Shown here in pieces: positions 6,102 to 13,464 of a stretch of DNA of 35,585 nt (position 1 is its first letter; each line of letters starts with the position of its first letter). Position numbers and translations under genes: made by a program. The stretch covers positions 1 to 35,585 of the IMG/VR virus record IMGVR_UViG_3300018428_000082; one strand, 5' to 3'. The notes under the pieces were generated by a model. It had not been told where the DNA came from. It saw only the letters and a program-made list of their open reading frames with translations, and searched no databases. The stretch comes from a virus.

Positions 6102-6266
6102 TTAGTAGTATTTTAACATATCGAATGTCATTTGTAAAGCAGAATTTTCTTCAACTAGTGCATCTATTGTATCTTTCATTTCAAAATGGAAATAAATTAA
6201 CACACAGATTGCAACAAATTGAATTTGGATTAAAAGGAAAACTAATAATTGTAGTCTTTTATTCAT
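6102..6266 (-). CDS. Small single-span membrane protein (54 aa)
   Basis: An ATG at 6266 directly follows the halogenase stop (TAA|ATG, no gap) and opens a 54-residue frame to a TAA at 6102. Residues 5-27 form one continuous hydrophobic segment, and the rest is a short charged helix, so the product should be a small inner-membrane protein. It fills the gap between the halogenase and helicase genes neatly, which supports it. The + strand frame over the same DNA is judged a shadow. Confidence 0.6.
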   Translation of the reverse strand: MNKRLQLLVFLLIQIQFVAICVLIYFHFEMKDTIDALVEENSALQMTFDMLKYY

Positions 6267-7796
6267 TTATATACCTTGCTTTTTTTGGTAAGTCCAGTGT
6301 GGTTGACCTGTTACAGTTTTAGTTTCTTTTTGTTCTTTAGATGTGTTTCTAATAGCATCTAAAAATTCTTTGTGCGACATATAACGGTTTGGCATTACAA
6401 GACTTTGAATGCTTTCTAGTGCAGTATCTTTTGTCCAACTATTTTGTTGTTCAAATTCTTTCGCAATTTGATCTGTATCAAATAACCCTAAACCGTTTAA
6501 TACATGAATATAATTAAATTCTTTGAATAAAGAATACTTACTGTCATTTTTAAAATCTTCTTCTATAGGAAGATTATTTCTCCACCTTATTAGGTTTTCT
6601 CCTAAACTATCTGGTATACTCATACCTTGTAGATCTTTCCAGAATTGACTTTTTGTATTGTTTGTTATGTAATGTAGAATAATAAAATCTCTAATATTAT
6701 TCATTATACTTGTTACATCTTCGTTATATTTTTTAATTGTAAATTTATTGTAGTTAGGTAGCCTATGCATCAATAAAAACATCTGTTGAATGCTAGTGCC
6801 AATGCTTGTGGCTTCTAGTGGTTCAACAAAGTTAGCACACAGGCCAACTGCACAACAATTATTCAACCAAACATTATCCAATGCACCTGGATCGAAATCT
6901 ATTTTTTTAGCAATAGGAATATCACGACCAAATAGTTTGTCAACTTCTTGTTTTGCTTGATCTTCGTTTATGTAGTCGCTATCATAGATATAGCCATTTC
7001 CATATCTACCGTAAACAGGTATTCTAAACAACCAACCATAGTCCATTGTTTTAGCAAGTGTCCATATTGGATATTCATGTTCTCCTTCTATTGGGAACAC
7101 AATTGCACTTTTCATTTTTAAATATTCTTTATAGGACTTCCACTTTGCACCTAACTTACCTATTAGTAATCTTTTGAAACCAGTAGCATCAATCCAGAAA
7201 TCAGATTCAAAAATTCCTTGCTCTGTATGCAATCTTGTTATGTTACCGTTTTCATTTATTTCTATATCCTTAACTTCATCATCATATAACATAACACCAC
7301 GTGCTTTACATTTAGCAGTTAAAAAGTCGTTAAGTTTATGTGTGTTAAAATGGAATTGTGAATATGGACTATTTGTATTGTTTAAATCTAAATAGTTTGT
7401 AGGTATTCTACCTGCTAGTGTTTGTGGAGGAATAAGTTTATCAGGATCACTGTCTTTACCTATTTGATATCCGTATGCTAAAGGATATTGTCCTGCTAGT
7501 TTATTCATTTCAACACTAGTGCTATGTAAAAAATTTTTCTCGCCCCAGCCTTCAAACATTATACCTGATTTAAAAGTTGCATCACATTCTCGAATAACTT
7601 CCTTCCAATCTATTCCTGTATATTCCATGAATGATGACCAATGTTCTGTGCTGCCTTCTCCTACACCAATGATACCAATTTTAGCACTAGCGACTACATT
7701 AATTTCCTTAGATGGAAATCTAGTTTTCAAAATTAAAGCAGATACAAGTCCTGCTGTGCCGCCACCTACAATTGTAATGCTATCTAATTTGTTCAT
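6267..7796 (-). CDS. Flavin-dependent tryptophan-halogenase-like protein
   Basis: The 509-residue length suits the PrnA/RebH family. The FAD-binding GGGTAG lies at 11-16, the FKSGIMFEGW block carries Lys76 at the place of the catalytic Lys79 of PrnA, and EPLEATSIG (325-333) matches the block holding the catalytic Glu. The diagnostic WxWxIP appears as WLFRIP (255-260), so its second Trp is Phe. Family members use FADH2, O2 and a halide to halogenate tryptophan or indolic and other substrates. No flavin reductase is seen nearby, so the host would have to supply FADH2. The gene overlaps the SGNH gene by 17 bases, which suggests one cassette. Confidence 0.85.
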   Translation of the reverse strand: MNKLDSITIVGGGTAGLVSALILKTRFPSKEINVVASAKIGIIGVGEGSTEHWSSFMEYTGIDWKEVIRECDATFKSGIMFEGWGEKNFLHSTSVEMNKLAGQYPLAYGYQIGKDSDPDKLIPPQTLAGRIPTNYLDLNNTNSPYSQFHFNTHKLNDFLTAKCKARGVMLYDDEVKDIEINENGNITRLHTEQGIFESDFWIDATGFKRLLIGKLGAKWKSYKEYLKMKSAIVFPIEGEHEYPIWTLAKTMDYGWLFRIPVYGRYGNGYIYDSDYINEDQAKQEVDKLFGRDIPIAKKIDFDPGALDNVWLNNCCAVGLCANFVEPLEATSIGTSIQQMFLLMHRLPNYNKFTIKKYNEDVTSIMNNIRDFIILHYITNNTKSQFWKDLQGMSIPDSLGENLIRWRNNLPIEEDFKNDSKYSLFKEFNYIHVLNGLGLFDTDQIAKEFEQQNSWTKDTALESIQSLVMPNRYMSHKEFLDAIRNTSKEQKETKTVTGQPHWTYQKKQGI

Positions 7797-8520
7797 TGTT
7801 TTCCTCGAAATTTTCTTGATTCAAAAATCCTGTATTAAACCCTTTATTAAGATCTACTACGTCATTATTACTATAGTAATTATAAATTTTATCTGCAAGG
7901 ATCTTATGATTAGGCTTACTTAAATGAGACAACCTGAAGTCAGTGAAGCCGCCATCTTTAGTCAAATCATTCCATATTTTTTCATTTTCAAATTCTAAAA
8001 TACTCTTAGCAAATAAGTTGCCTTTGGCTTGAATACAGTTTTCTATTGGTAAGTTTTTGAACTCTTGAAATTCTCTTGTAAACATTATTAATGGCTTGTT
8101 TGTCAGGCGATAACTTAGTTTATCAATCCAAGCACAGTATGAATACATCTTTGCCATTGTTAGATCTTTATTATATAAAAAGTAAAAATAATCTTTGTAT
8201 GCTTGAATTTCACTGTCTGTCTTCTTCATCCATCTTTCATCATCTTCTCTATATTGATACACATGAGTAAAGTCAGGATCTTCTGGCCAAATACATACTC
8301 TATTCCAAAACGGTAAAAGTGCGATTACAACATCATCTTTTTCTATTTTGTCATAAAATTCTATAATTTTTAAAGTAAGCCATTCAGCGGAAGCACCGTT
8401 GTGACTTATATTATACAAATCTAATTTTAATCTTTTAGCAAGATCTATTTGCCATGACCAATTGTATTGTTCTTCTGACAATCCTGCAAAACTATCTCCA
8501 AACACAAATAACTTACTCAT
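7780..8520 (-). CDS. SGNH/GDSL-family hydrolase-like protein (246 aa)
   Basis: Block I is FVFGDSFAG with the nucleophile Ser10. An NGAS segment (41-44) fits the Gly/Asn oxyanion region, and a late DFRLSHLSKPNH segment provides the Asp and His of block V. The family hydrolyses esters, often acetyl groups on glycans or natural products; the substrate here is unknown. There is no signal peptide, so it acts in the cytoplasm. The start codon overlaps the carbamoyltransferase stop (TAATG) and the end overlaps the halogenase start, placing it in the middle of a coupled three-gene cassette. Confidence 0.7.
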   Translation of the reverse strand: MSKLFVFGDSFAGLSEEQYNWSWQIDLAKRLKLDLYNISHNGASAEWLTLKIIEFYDKIEKDDVVIALLPFWNRVCIWPEDPDFTHVYQYREDDERWMKKTDSEIQAYKDYFYFLYNKDLTMAKMYSYCAWIDKLSYRLTNKPLIMFTREFQEFKNLPIENCIQAKGNLFAKSILEFENEKIWNDLTKDGGFTDFRLSHLSKPNHKILADKIYNYYSNNDVVDLNKGFNTGFLNQENFEENNEQIR

Positions 8521-9992
8521 TAGTAAACATTTACTCCATATCTTTTCTCAAATTTTTTTGCATCTTTGGTATTGTTTACCATTGGTTTGCCCTTGATATT
8601 TAAACTTGTGTTTAACAACATTGGACATCCGGTTTTAGCATACCAACGCTCCAATAATTCTCTTAGTGCAGGATGGTCAGATTTAGAAACTGTTTGCACT
8701 CTGCTTGTTCCATCTACATGAACAATTGCAGGAAATAAATCAGGCTTCCTACATTTAGAAGTATATTGCATGTATGGACCTACTTCACCATAAAAATATT
8801 CTTCAGCATGTTCTGCTAAAATCATAGGAGCAAAAGGACGATACCGTTGACGTTTTTTTATTGCGTTAACTTTATCTTTTGTTTCTTTTCCTCTAGGATC
8901 TGCAAGCAGTGATCTATTTCCTAATGCTCTAGGACCAAACTCTGCCTTACCGTTTGCAACACCTACAATGCCTGTTGTTTTTAATTCTTTAAATACATTG
9001 TCAATAGGATAATCGCCTTCAATGTTGTAACCTAAATAAGGTGTTTCCCATTTTATGTGTTTTTGTTTCTTTGCTAATACAGCACCGACACTGCTACCTG
9101 CATCACCTGGATTAGGCATGATCCAAATATTCTTATAGTAAGCAGATGCACTACTATTTGCTTTACAATTTAATGCACACCCGCCCATGACAACTAAATT
9201 TTTACTTTTATAATTGCTTGCGCAGTATTCTACTAGTCCGCTGAATATTTCTTCGTATATACTTTGTGTGGCTGCTGCAAAGTTCAGTTTATCAGTCCAC
9301 TTAGTATATCCTTCTTTATACCATCTACATCCTCTATGCAAATTTGTTTTAAATTTTACATTAGGAAATTGCCAATGATCATGAGGGCCTAGTTCAAAAA
9401 ATGTTTCTTTCATATGATGATAATGTTTTCTAACATCACCATACGCAGCCATGCCCATTAAAATATATTCGTCTTCGTTTGGTTTTAAACCTACCCTTTG
9501 TGTCATTGCACTATACCACAGTCCTACACTGTGCGGATAACTTTGAGAAAAGACTTTTTTAATCTTTTCACCTTTACCTTCCCATATTGTTAAGGTTTCA
9601 AATTCACCAATACTATCTATGCAAAGTATAGTTGCATCGCTAAACTTACTTGTGTAATAACCTGCTGCGGCATGACTTTCGTGATGGTTACTGTAACCTA
9701 TGGGTGCATTTATGCCATATTGTTTAAGATAACTTTTTACATTATTTTCATTCCAGTTATAACCTTGACCTGCAGATAACTGACGAATTGTTTTTTTGAA
9801 AGGTTTTTCATACCAAATAACTTCGTCTGGTTCGCCCCACTGTCTTGCATACTCAAGTAATGGTTTATTGAGATGTGGATCGTTCTTAAGCCCACTAAAC
9901 CTTTCGGTGTGACTTGCAAAAACTAATTTATCGTTGTCAAATACTGCTAACGATCCGTCGTGACTGTTTGCAGATATACCCCAAGTTATCAT
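8520..9992 (-). CDS. Carbamoyltransferase, NodU/CmcH/TobZ family
   Basis: The 490 residues show the family order: N-terminal ISANSHDGSLAVF and TERFS, HHESHAAAGYY (103-113) of the ATP-using Kae1-like domain, GGCALNCKAN near 270, and EFGPRALGNRSLLADPR near 350, followed by the YrdC-like C-terminal lobe. Members transfer a carbamoyl group from carbamoyl phosphate, through carbamoyladenylate, to hydroxyls of sugars, antibiotics or, in some phages, modified DNA bases. The acceptor here is not shown. The gene is coupled by ATGA to the DUF2061 gene upstream and by TAATG to the SGNH gene downstream. Confidence 0.9.
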   Translation of the reverse strand: MITWGISANSHDGSLAVFDNDKLVFASHTERFSGLKNDPHLNKPLLEYARQWGEPDEVIWYEKPFKKTIRQLSAGQGYNWNENNVKSYLKQYGINAPIGYSNHHESHAAAGYYTSKFSDATILCIDSIGEFETLTIWEGKGEKIKKVFSQSYPHSVGLWYSAMTQRVGLKPNEDEYILMGMAAYGDVRKHYHHMKETFFELGPHDHWQFPNVKFKTNLHRGCRWYKEGYTKWTDKLNFAAATQSIYEEIFSGLVEYCASNYKSKNLVVMGGCALNCKANSSASAYYKNIWIMPNPGDAGSSVGAVLAKKQKHIKWETPYLGYNIEGDYPIDNVFKELKTTGIVGVANGKAEFGPRALGNRSLLADPRGKETKDKVNAIKKRQRYRPFAPMILAEHAEEYFYGEVGPYMQYTSKCRKPDLFPAIVHVDGTSRVQTVSKSDHPALRELLERWYAKTGCPMLLNTSLNIKGKPMVNNTKDAKKFEKRYGVNVY

Positions 9993-10228
9993 TTATAACC
10001 TTTATATTTTTTCCAAATACTGTGCAGCACATAAAACCACACACCATTGATTGTAGGTTCTATAAGTGCTACAGCACCTGCTTCCCATAGACTTGCACCT
10101 GTCAAAAGTGTAACCACTGACATTGCAATTAAGATGTGTCCTAGAGTGTATGCTATTGCTAACGTTAAACTATTAGCAGTTAACATTCTTTTTATAACGT
10201 TAAAGATACCGTCGCTAAACTCTGTCAT
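9989..10228 (-). CDS. DUF2061-family small membrane protein (79 aa)
   Basis: Two hydrophobic segments (about residues 20-42 and 48-68) and the pattern TLAIAYTLGHIL...EPTINGVWFYVLHSIWKK match the DUF2061 family of small integral membrane proteins. Its molecular role is not known; in bacteria such genes often sit near sulfate-activation genes. The ATG begins right after the stop of a 33-residue peptide gene, and the stop overlaps the carbamoyltransferase ATG. A second DUF2061 gene occurs at 33659-33868. Confidence 0.75.
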   Translation of the reverse strand: MTEFSDGIFNVIKRMLTANSLTLAIAYTLGHILIAMSVVTLLTGASLWEAGAVALIEPTINGVWFYVLHSIWKKYKGYK

Positions 10229-10330
10229 CTACTTGTAAATAAAAGGGTCCTTTTCCCTTAACTCTTTAATTTTTTTTCTAAGTTTGTATCTTGCATACAA
10301 ATCTTTAAACCATTTCTTTATTTTTTTCAT
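10229..10330 (-). CDS. Very small basic peptide (33 aa)
   Basis: An ATG inside the end of the primase gene opens a 33-codon frame (MKKIKKWFKDLYARYKLRKK...) whose TAG stop abuts the DUF2061 ATG exactly (TAGATG). The product is a lysine/arginine-rich amphipathic helix. Exact tiling between two genes supports translation; the small size keeps confidence moderate. Function unknown. Confidence 0.5.
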   Translation of the reverse strand: MKKIKKWFKDLYARYKLRKKIKELREKDPFIYK

Positions 10331-11342
10331 TTAACTTCTCCAACTTTGCAATAAAGTTTTTCTTGGCAACATTAATTTTTATACTACCGCTTACAGCAGT
10401 TTTTATAATATCTACTGTAACAAATAGTTTGCCATGTTTTTTAACTGCTTGAGCGACATCTTTAACATCGTCATCCCAATTAGGAAATGCAACGCTCCAG
10501 CCATATTCAATTGCCTTATTGATTAAATTTAATCCTGCCTCGTCTTGATCAGGTATTACTATTACTTCATGACCTAATCCTTGTATAATTCTATATTGTT
10601 GTTCTGATATATTATTAGTTAGCAGAGCAACGCCATCAATTGATAATGCATCGAAAGGACCTTCTGCAACAAATATATATTTTTGATTTTCTTCTTGTGT
10701 ATCTACATTAAAAACAAAATGTGAATGTTGATCACTTATATATTTAGGTCTTCCGCTTCTAACTTTACGTGCTGTGCTACCTACAATTTTTCCTCTATAC
10801 CTAAAAGGAACAATAACTCTATCACAATAACTTGGATCTGGAGTCCAATAAAAATTATCACTTGCAGGATGAAATCCTCTATCATAAATGTATTCAACTA
10901 CTTTTGCAAATGTTTCTTCTAATTTTTTATCATGTGAAAAATCAACTTCTAACCATTGAGATATAGGAAGACTGTTCTCCGGAAGTTTCTTTTCTGCGAA
11001 ACTTATTCTGACTTGTGATTCTCTTGGTTTGTAATCCGGAGATTCAGTCTTCAGCGCCTCAAATATCATTTTGTTAATTGTATCTTCAGATGCTCCCATC
11101 CAACGACACAATGATTTAAATTTTTCAGATAATGGTCTACCAGGTTGCCAACTTGCTGTAAATTTGCAATTGAAACAGTTGAATACTACGCCTGTGTCAA
11201 AACGCAAACCACCTCTTTTTCTTTTATCGTGACTATGTCCTCTATGATGACAACACGGAGCATTAAAAGATGTCCAGCCACTAGGATTACTTTTTGCCCG
11301 CGGCGGAATCAAGGATCGGAATGTATCGAGAACCAAAGTCAT
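10305..11342 (-). CDS. 61: DNA primase, T4 gp61 type
   Basis: The N-terminus carries a zinc-binding region with Cys30, Cys31 and neighbouring His residues plus CFNC at 56-59. A Toprim domain follows, with VAEGPFDAL (Glu227 as the conserved acid) and the metal-binding PDQDEAG at 264-270. The 345-residue length is close to T4 gp61 (342). It makes RNA primers on the lagging strand with gp41. A near-perfect sigma-70 promoter lies at its start and predicts transcription from the A of the ATG, with no Shine-Dalgarno sequence. The downstream halogenase cassette probably shares this transcript. Confidence 0.93.
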   Translation of the reverse strand: MTLVLDTFRSLIPPRAKSNPSGWTSFNAPCCHHRGHSHDKRKRGGLRFDTGVVFNCFNCKFTASWQPGRPLSEKFKSLCRWMGASEDTINKMIFEALKTESPDYKPRESQVRISFAEKKLPENSLPISQWLEVDFSHDKKLEETFAKVVEYIYDRGFHPASDNFYWTPDPSYCDRVIVPFRYRGKIVGSTARKVRSGRPKYISDQHSHFVFNVDTQEENQKYIFVAEGPFDALSIDGVALLTNNISEQQYRIIQGLGHEVIVIPDQDEAGLNLINKAIEYGWSVAFPNWDDDVKDVAQAVKKHGKLFVTVDIIKTAVSGSIKINVAKKNFIAKLEKLNEKNKEMV

Positions 11343-11348
11343 ACTCGT

Positions 11349-11377
11349 ATTATACTATCTATATAATACTTTGTCAA
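11349..11377 (-). promoter_or_regulatory. Consensus sigma-70 promoter for the primase operon
   Basis: On the - strand, TTGACA (11372-11377) and TATAAT (11349-11354) are both perfect consensus hexamers, 17 bases apart. Six bases separate the -10 from the primase ATG at 11342, so the expected +1 is the A of the start codon. The -35 and spacer lie within the 3' end of the structural gene 11355-12254. Confidence 0.85.
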
Positions 11378-12254
11378 CTATTCCTGTATTTGATGTATCC
11401 GGTGTATGCTTAATTCGGAAATAATTATATTTGCCTGTAACATTGTGCATCATTTTGGAATCTGATGTTGTAATGTTGAAAGTATCAACATCTGTCCAAG
11501 ATCCTTCAATTGGATCACCACCTTTACCCAAACTACCTTGTAATACTACTTCTCCTAGATAATTGTTAAAGTAAAATTGGAAAGTATGTAAACTACTTGG
11601 TGTAGATAAATTTGGTTGGGCATTTACATGTGAACTGATAAAGTATTCTTCATAGCCACTTGTATTTAGATTTTGTGCAAAGTTAGGTCTTGGCAATTGT
11701 AACTGTGGTGTAGTTGGCGGAGTAGTTCCTAGATCAGCATCAAAATTAATTATTTTTTTGAATGTATCAATTTTGATTGTATCATAAGGTAATCCTTCAA
11801 CATCACCTAAGATTTCTAATGTTCCAATTGCTCCATATTGACTGTCAAAATATGCAGGAGATTTGTTAGTAACTTTATAAGATGTAGAATCTATATTTTG
11901 TCTTGTTTCTTTGATAAAACTATAGTTGTATAATCCTGGTTCTAGATCATAAAGTTCGCTTTCGTTAAGTGTTACAAATACACGACCAACACTAAGATCG
12001 TCTATTTCGCAGTCCTTTTTAAGAACTTGATCGTTGTTCTCTTTGCTCACAATGCTCATTACAAAAGTAGCACCTGTAGCATTGTATTTCTTTTGATCGC
12101 TGTTGCGTATCTGTAAATCTATTCTATTATCTACGCCCCTGTAGATTTTTAGATTGCGGTTGTAGACCATTCTGAACCTCTCTGTTTTCCATGCCGAATC
12201 ACTAATGTAGAGATCCAGCAAATTTGGATATAAATATAATGAGTTAATTTGCAT
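11355..12254 (-). CDS. Probable virion (tail or baseplate) protein, 299 aa
   Basis: The protein is rich in Asn, Thr, Ser and Tyr with predicted beta-strands throughout. Residues 29-150 (MVYNRNLKIYRGVDNRIDLQIRN...) look like an Ig-like, baseplate-type domain, then a Pro/Thr linker (about 178-190, GTTPPTTPQLQLPRP), then a second beta-rich domain to the C-terminus. No enzymatic motif is visible. I infer a structural role from composition and from the late promoter motif upstream; the exact part is unknown. An internal ATG at codon 29 is an alternative start. Confidence 0.5.
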   Translation of the reverse strand: MQINSLYLYPNLLDLYISDSAWKTERFRMVYNRNLKIYRGVDNRIDLQIRNSDQKKYNATGATFVMSIVSKENNDQVLKKDCEIDDLSVGRVFVTLNESELYDLEPGLYNYSFIKETRQNIDSTSYKVTNKSPAYFDSQYGAIGTLEILGDVEGLPYDTIKIDTFKKIINFDADLGTTPPTTPQLQLPRPNFAQNLNTSGYEEYFISSHVNAQPNLSTPSSLHTFQFYFNNYLGEVVLQGSLGKGGDPIEGSWTDVDTFNITTSDSKMMHNVTGKYNYFRIKHTPDTSNTGIVDKVLYR

Positions 12255-12277
12255 AATTTTAACATTAACCTTTATTA

Positions 12278-12284
12278 TATTTAT
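12278..12284 (-). promoter_or_regulatory. T4-type late promoter motif (ATAAATA)
   Basis: The - strand reads CGATAAATATAATAAAGG, ending 23 bases before the ATG at 12254, in the short gap between the divergent genes. Its placement before a probable structural gene fits late expression. An AAAGG follows as a possible weak ribosome site. Confidence 0.5.
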
Positions 12285-12286
12285 CG

Positions 12287-12658
12287 ATGAGAATAACAGA
12301 AAATTTACAAAAAAACTTCCCGTTTATAAGTGTTCTTGTCCACGCGGATAAAGAATACGTAGGTGTTATCATCAACCAAGATGCTAATGTTACAAGTTTT
12401 TATGACTATGAAGCCATAGATACTGAGCAAGAAAAGAAAAGGTTTTTGGAATTAGGTGAAGCATGGTGGTGGGAATCAAATAGGCAAATACCTATTAATA
12501 TTTTCTTGAAAAATGAGATAAAATCATTCGATTATGTCATTAGAAACTTTACTACAAAGGATGTTAAAATTAACCTAGGGCCTATTACAAGCCTTAACAA
12601 TATTATTGTAAAACGTATTAAGCGTAAATCAATTACTCTAGTCCGTAAACCTTCTTAA
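12287..12658 (+). CDS. Unknown protein on the minority strand (123 aa)
   Basis: One of the few + strand genes. It begins 32 bases from the divergent structural gene. The 123 residues contain beta-like segments and an acidic, Trp-rich middle (about residues 45-65, with GEAWWWES), then a basic C-terminus. No family is recognised. Its 3' end overlaps the convergent membrane-protein gene at 12633, so no separate terminator fits between them. Confidence 0.6.
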   Translation: MRITENLQKNFPFISVLVHADKEYVGVIINQDANVTSFYDYEAIDTEQEKKRFLELGEAWWWESNRQIPINIFLKNEIKSFDYVIRNFTTKDVKINLGPITSLNNIIVKRIKRKSITLVRKPS

Positions 12659-12869
12659 TACCAACATAAACTACGTAATCTACAAGTAAAAAATTTACAA
12701 GATATCCTAATGGAGTAAGCATAAAACCAAATAGATAAGGCAGTGCAAACACCAAGAAAATTATTCTAAAGATGTAAGCCCATACATAGAATTCAGGAAC
12801 TACCCACAAAGGCCATGGACCTAGTTTAGGTTTTTTATGATTTCTATAATCTTCAAATTCAAAGTTCAT
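12633..12869 (-). CDS. Small membrane protein (78 aa), unknown
   Basis: Residues about 26-45 and 47-70 are hydrophobic and likely form two membrane helices after a charged N-terminal stretch (MNFEFEDYRNHKK). The gene overlaps the end of the dioxygenase gene upstream by 11 bases, so it is probably coupled to it, and overlaps the end of the convergent + strand gene by 26 bases. Function unknown. Confidence 0.6.
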   Translation of the reverse strand: MNFEFEDYRNHKKPKLGPWPLWVVPEFYVWAYIFRIIFLVFALPYLFGFMLTPLGYLVNFLLVDYVVYVGIKKVYGLE

Positions 12870-13464
12870 TGTCTATATTAAAATTCATAGTTATTGATAT
12901 TCTGTCTTCATTGCTTTTATTTTTTTCTACCATGTGTAGTAGTGTTGATCTAAAAATTAAAAGTTTATTATTCTTAGGAACAAAAGAATACGTTCCAAAT
13001 GAGGCTGCTGTTTCTGCTTTATGTAAAGGTAGAGGGTGCATGTCGGCAATAGAATCTAAACTTTTAAATGTTATGTTACCAGAATCTGGATTTGATTGAA
13101 TATAGTATGCCAAACTAAAATGACTATTAGGATGGTTATGATATTCTTGATAATCGCCAGGATGAGCAATGTTTAACCAGAAATCTACACAACGTATTTT
13201 ATTAGGTTTGATACCCCATTCGCTACTGAAACCTAATACTCTGTTACCGCATTCTTTTATAAGTTCATTCACTACAGTATCATTATCATGTCCAGGCTCA
13301 TAATGATTTAGAGTATTATATGTATCGCATCGCCATTCGTTATCAACGTTAGGAAATTTATTTTTTAAATTATATGCTTTATCAACCAGATGCTGATTGT
13401 ATTTTTCAAGATGTGTAAGATCGTCTTCAAACACTAATGTAGGAAATAAGAGATGTGTTGTCAT
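12859..13464 (-). CDS. 2-oxoglutarate/Fe(II) dioxygenase-like protein (201 aa)
   Basis: I start at the ATG at 13464 because it makes an ATGA junction with the DnaE-like gene; an upstream in-frame start at 13491 would lie inside that gene. YHNHPNSHFSLAYYI contains candidate metal ligands His109 and His111. STLLHMVEKN gives His177, and Arg188 lies 11 residues later for 2-oxoglutarate. This is the TIGR02466-type family, like the gene at 14897-15535. The substrate is unknown; cytoplasmic. Confidence 0.75.
   Translation of the reverse strand: MTTHLLFPTLVFEDDLTHLEKYNQHLVDKAYNLKNKFPNVDNEWRCDTYNTLNHYEPGHDNDTVVNELIKECGNRVLGFSSEWGIKPNKIRCVDFWLNIAHPGDYQEYHNHPNSHFSLAYYIQSNPDSGNITFKSLDSIADMHPLPLHKAETAASFGTYSFVPKNNKLLIFRSTLLHMVEKNKSNEDRISITMNFNIDNEL

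Noticed and set aside
6125-6322. + strand 65-codon frame between helicase and halogenase
   Set aside because: It is antisense to the 54-residue membrane protein, which fits the tiling better, and would run into the halogenase gene.
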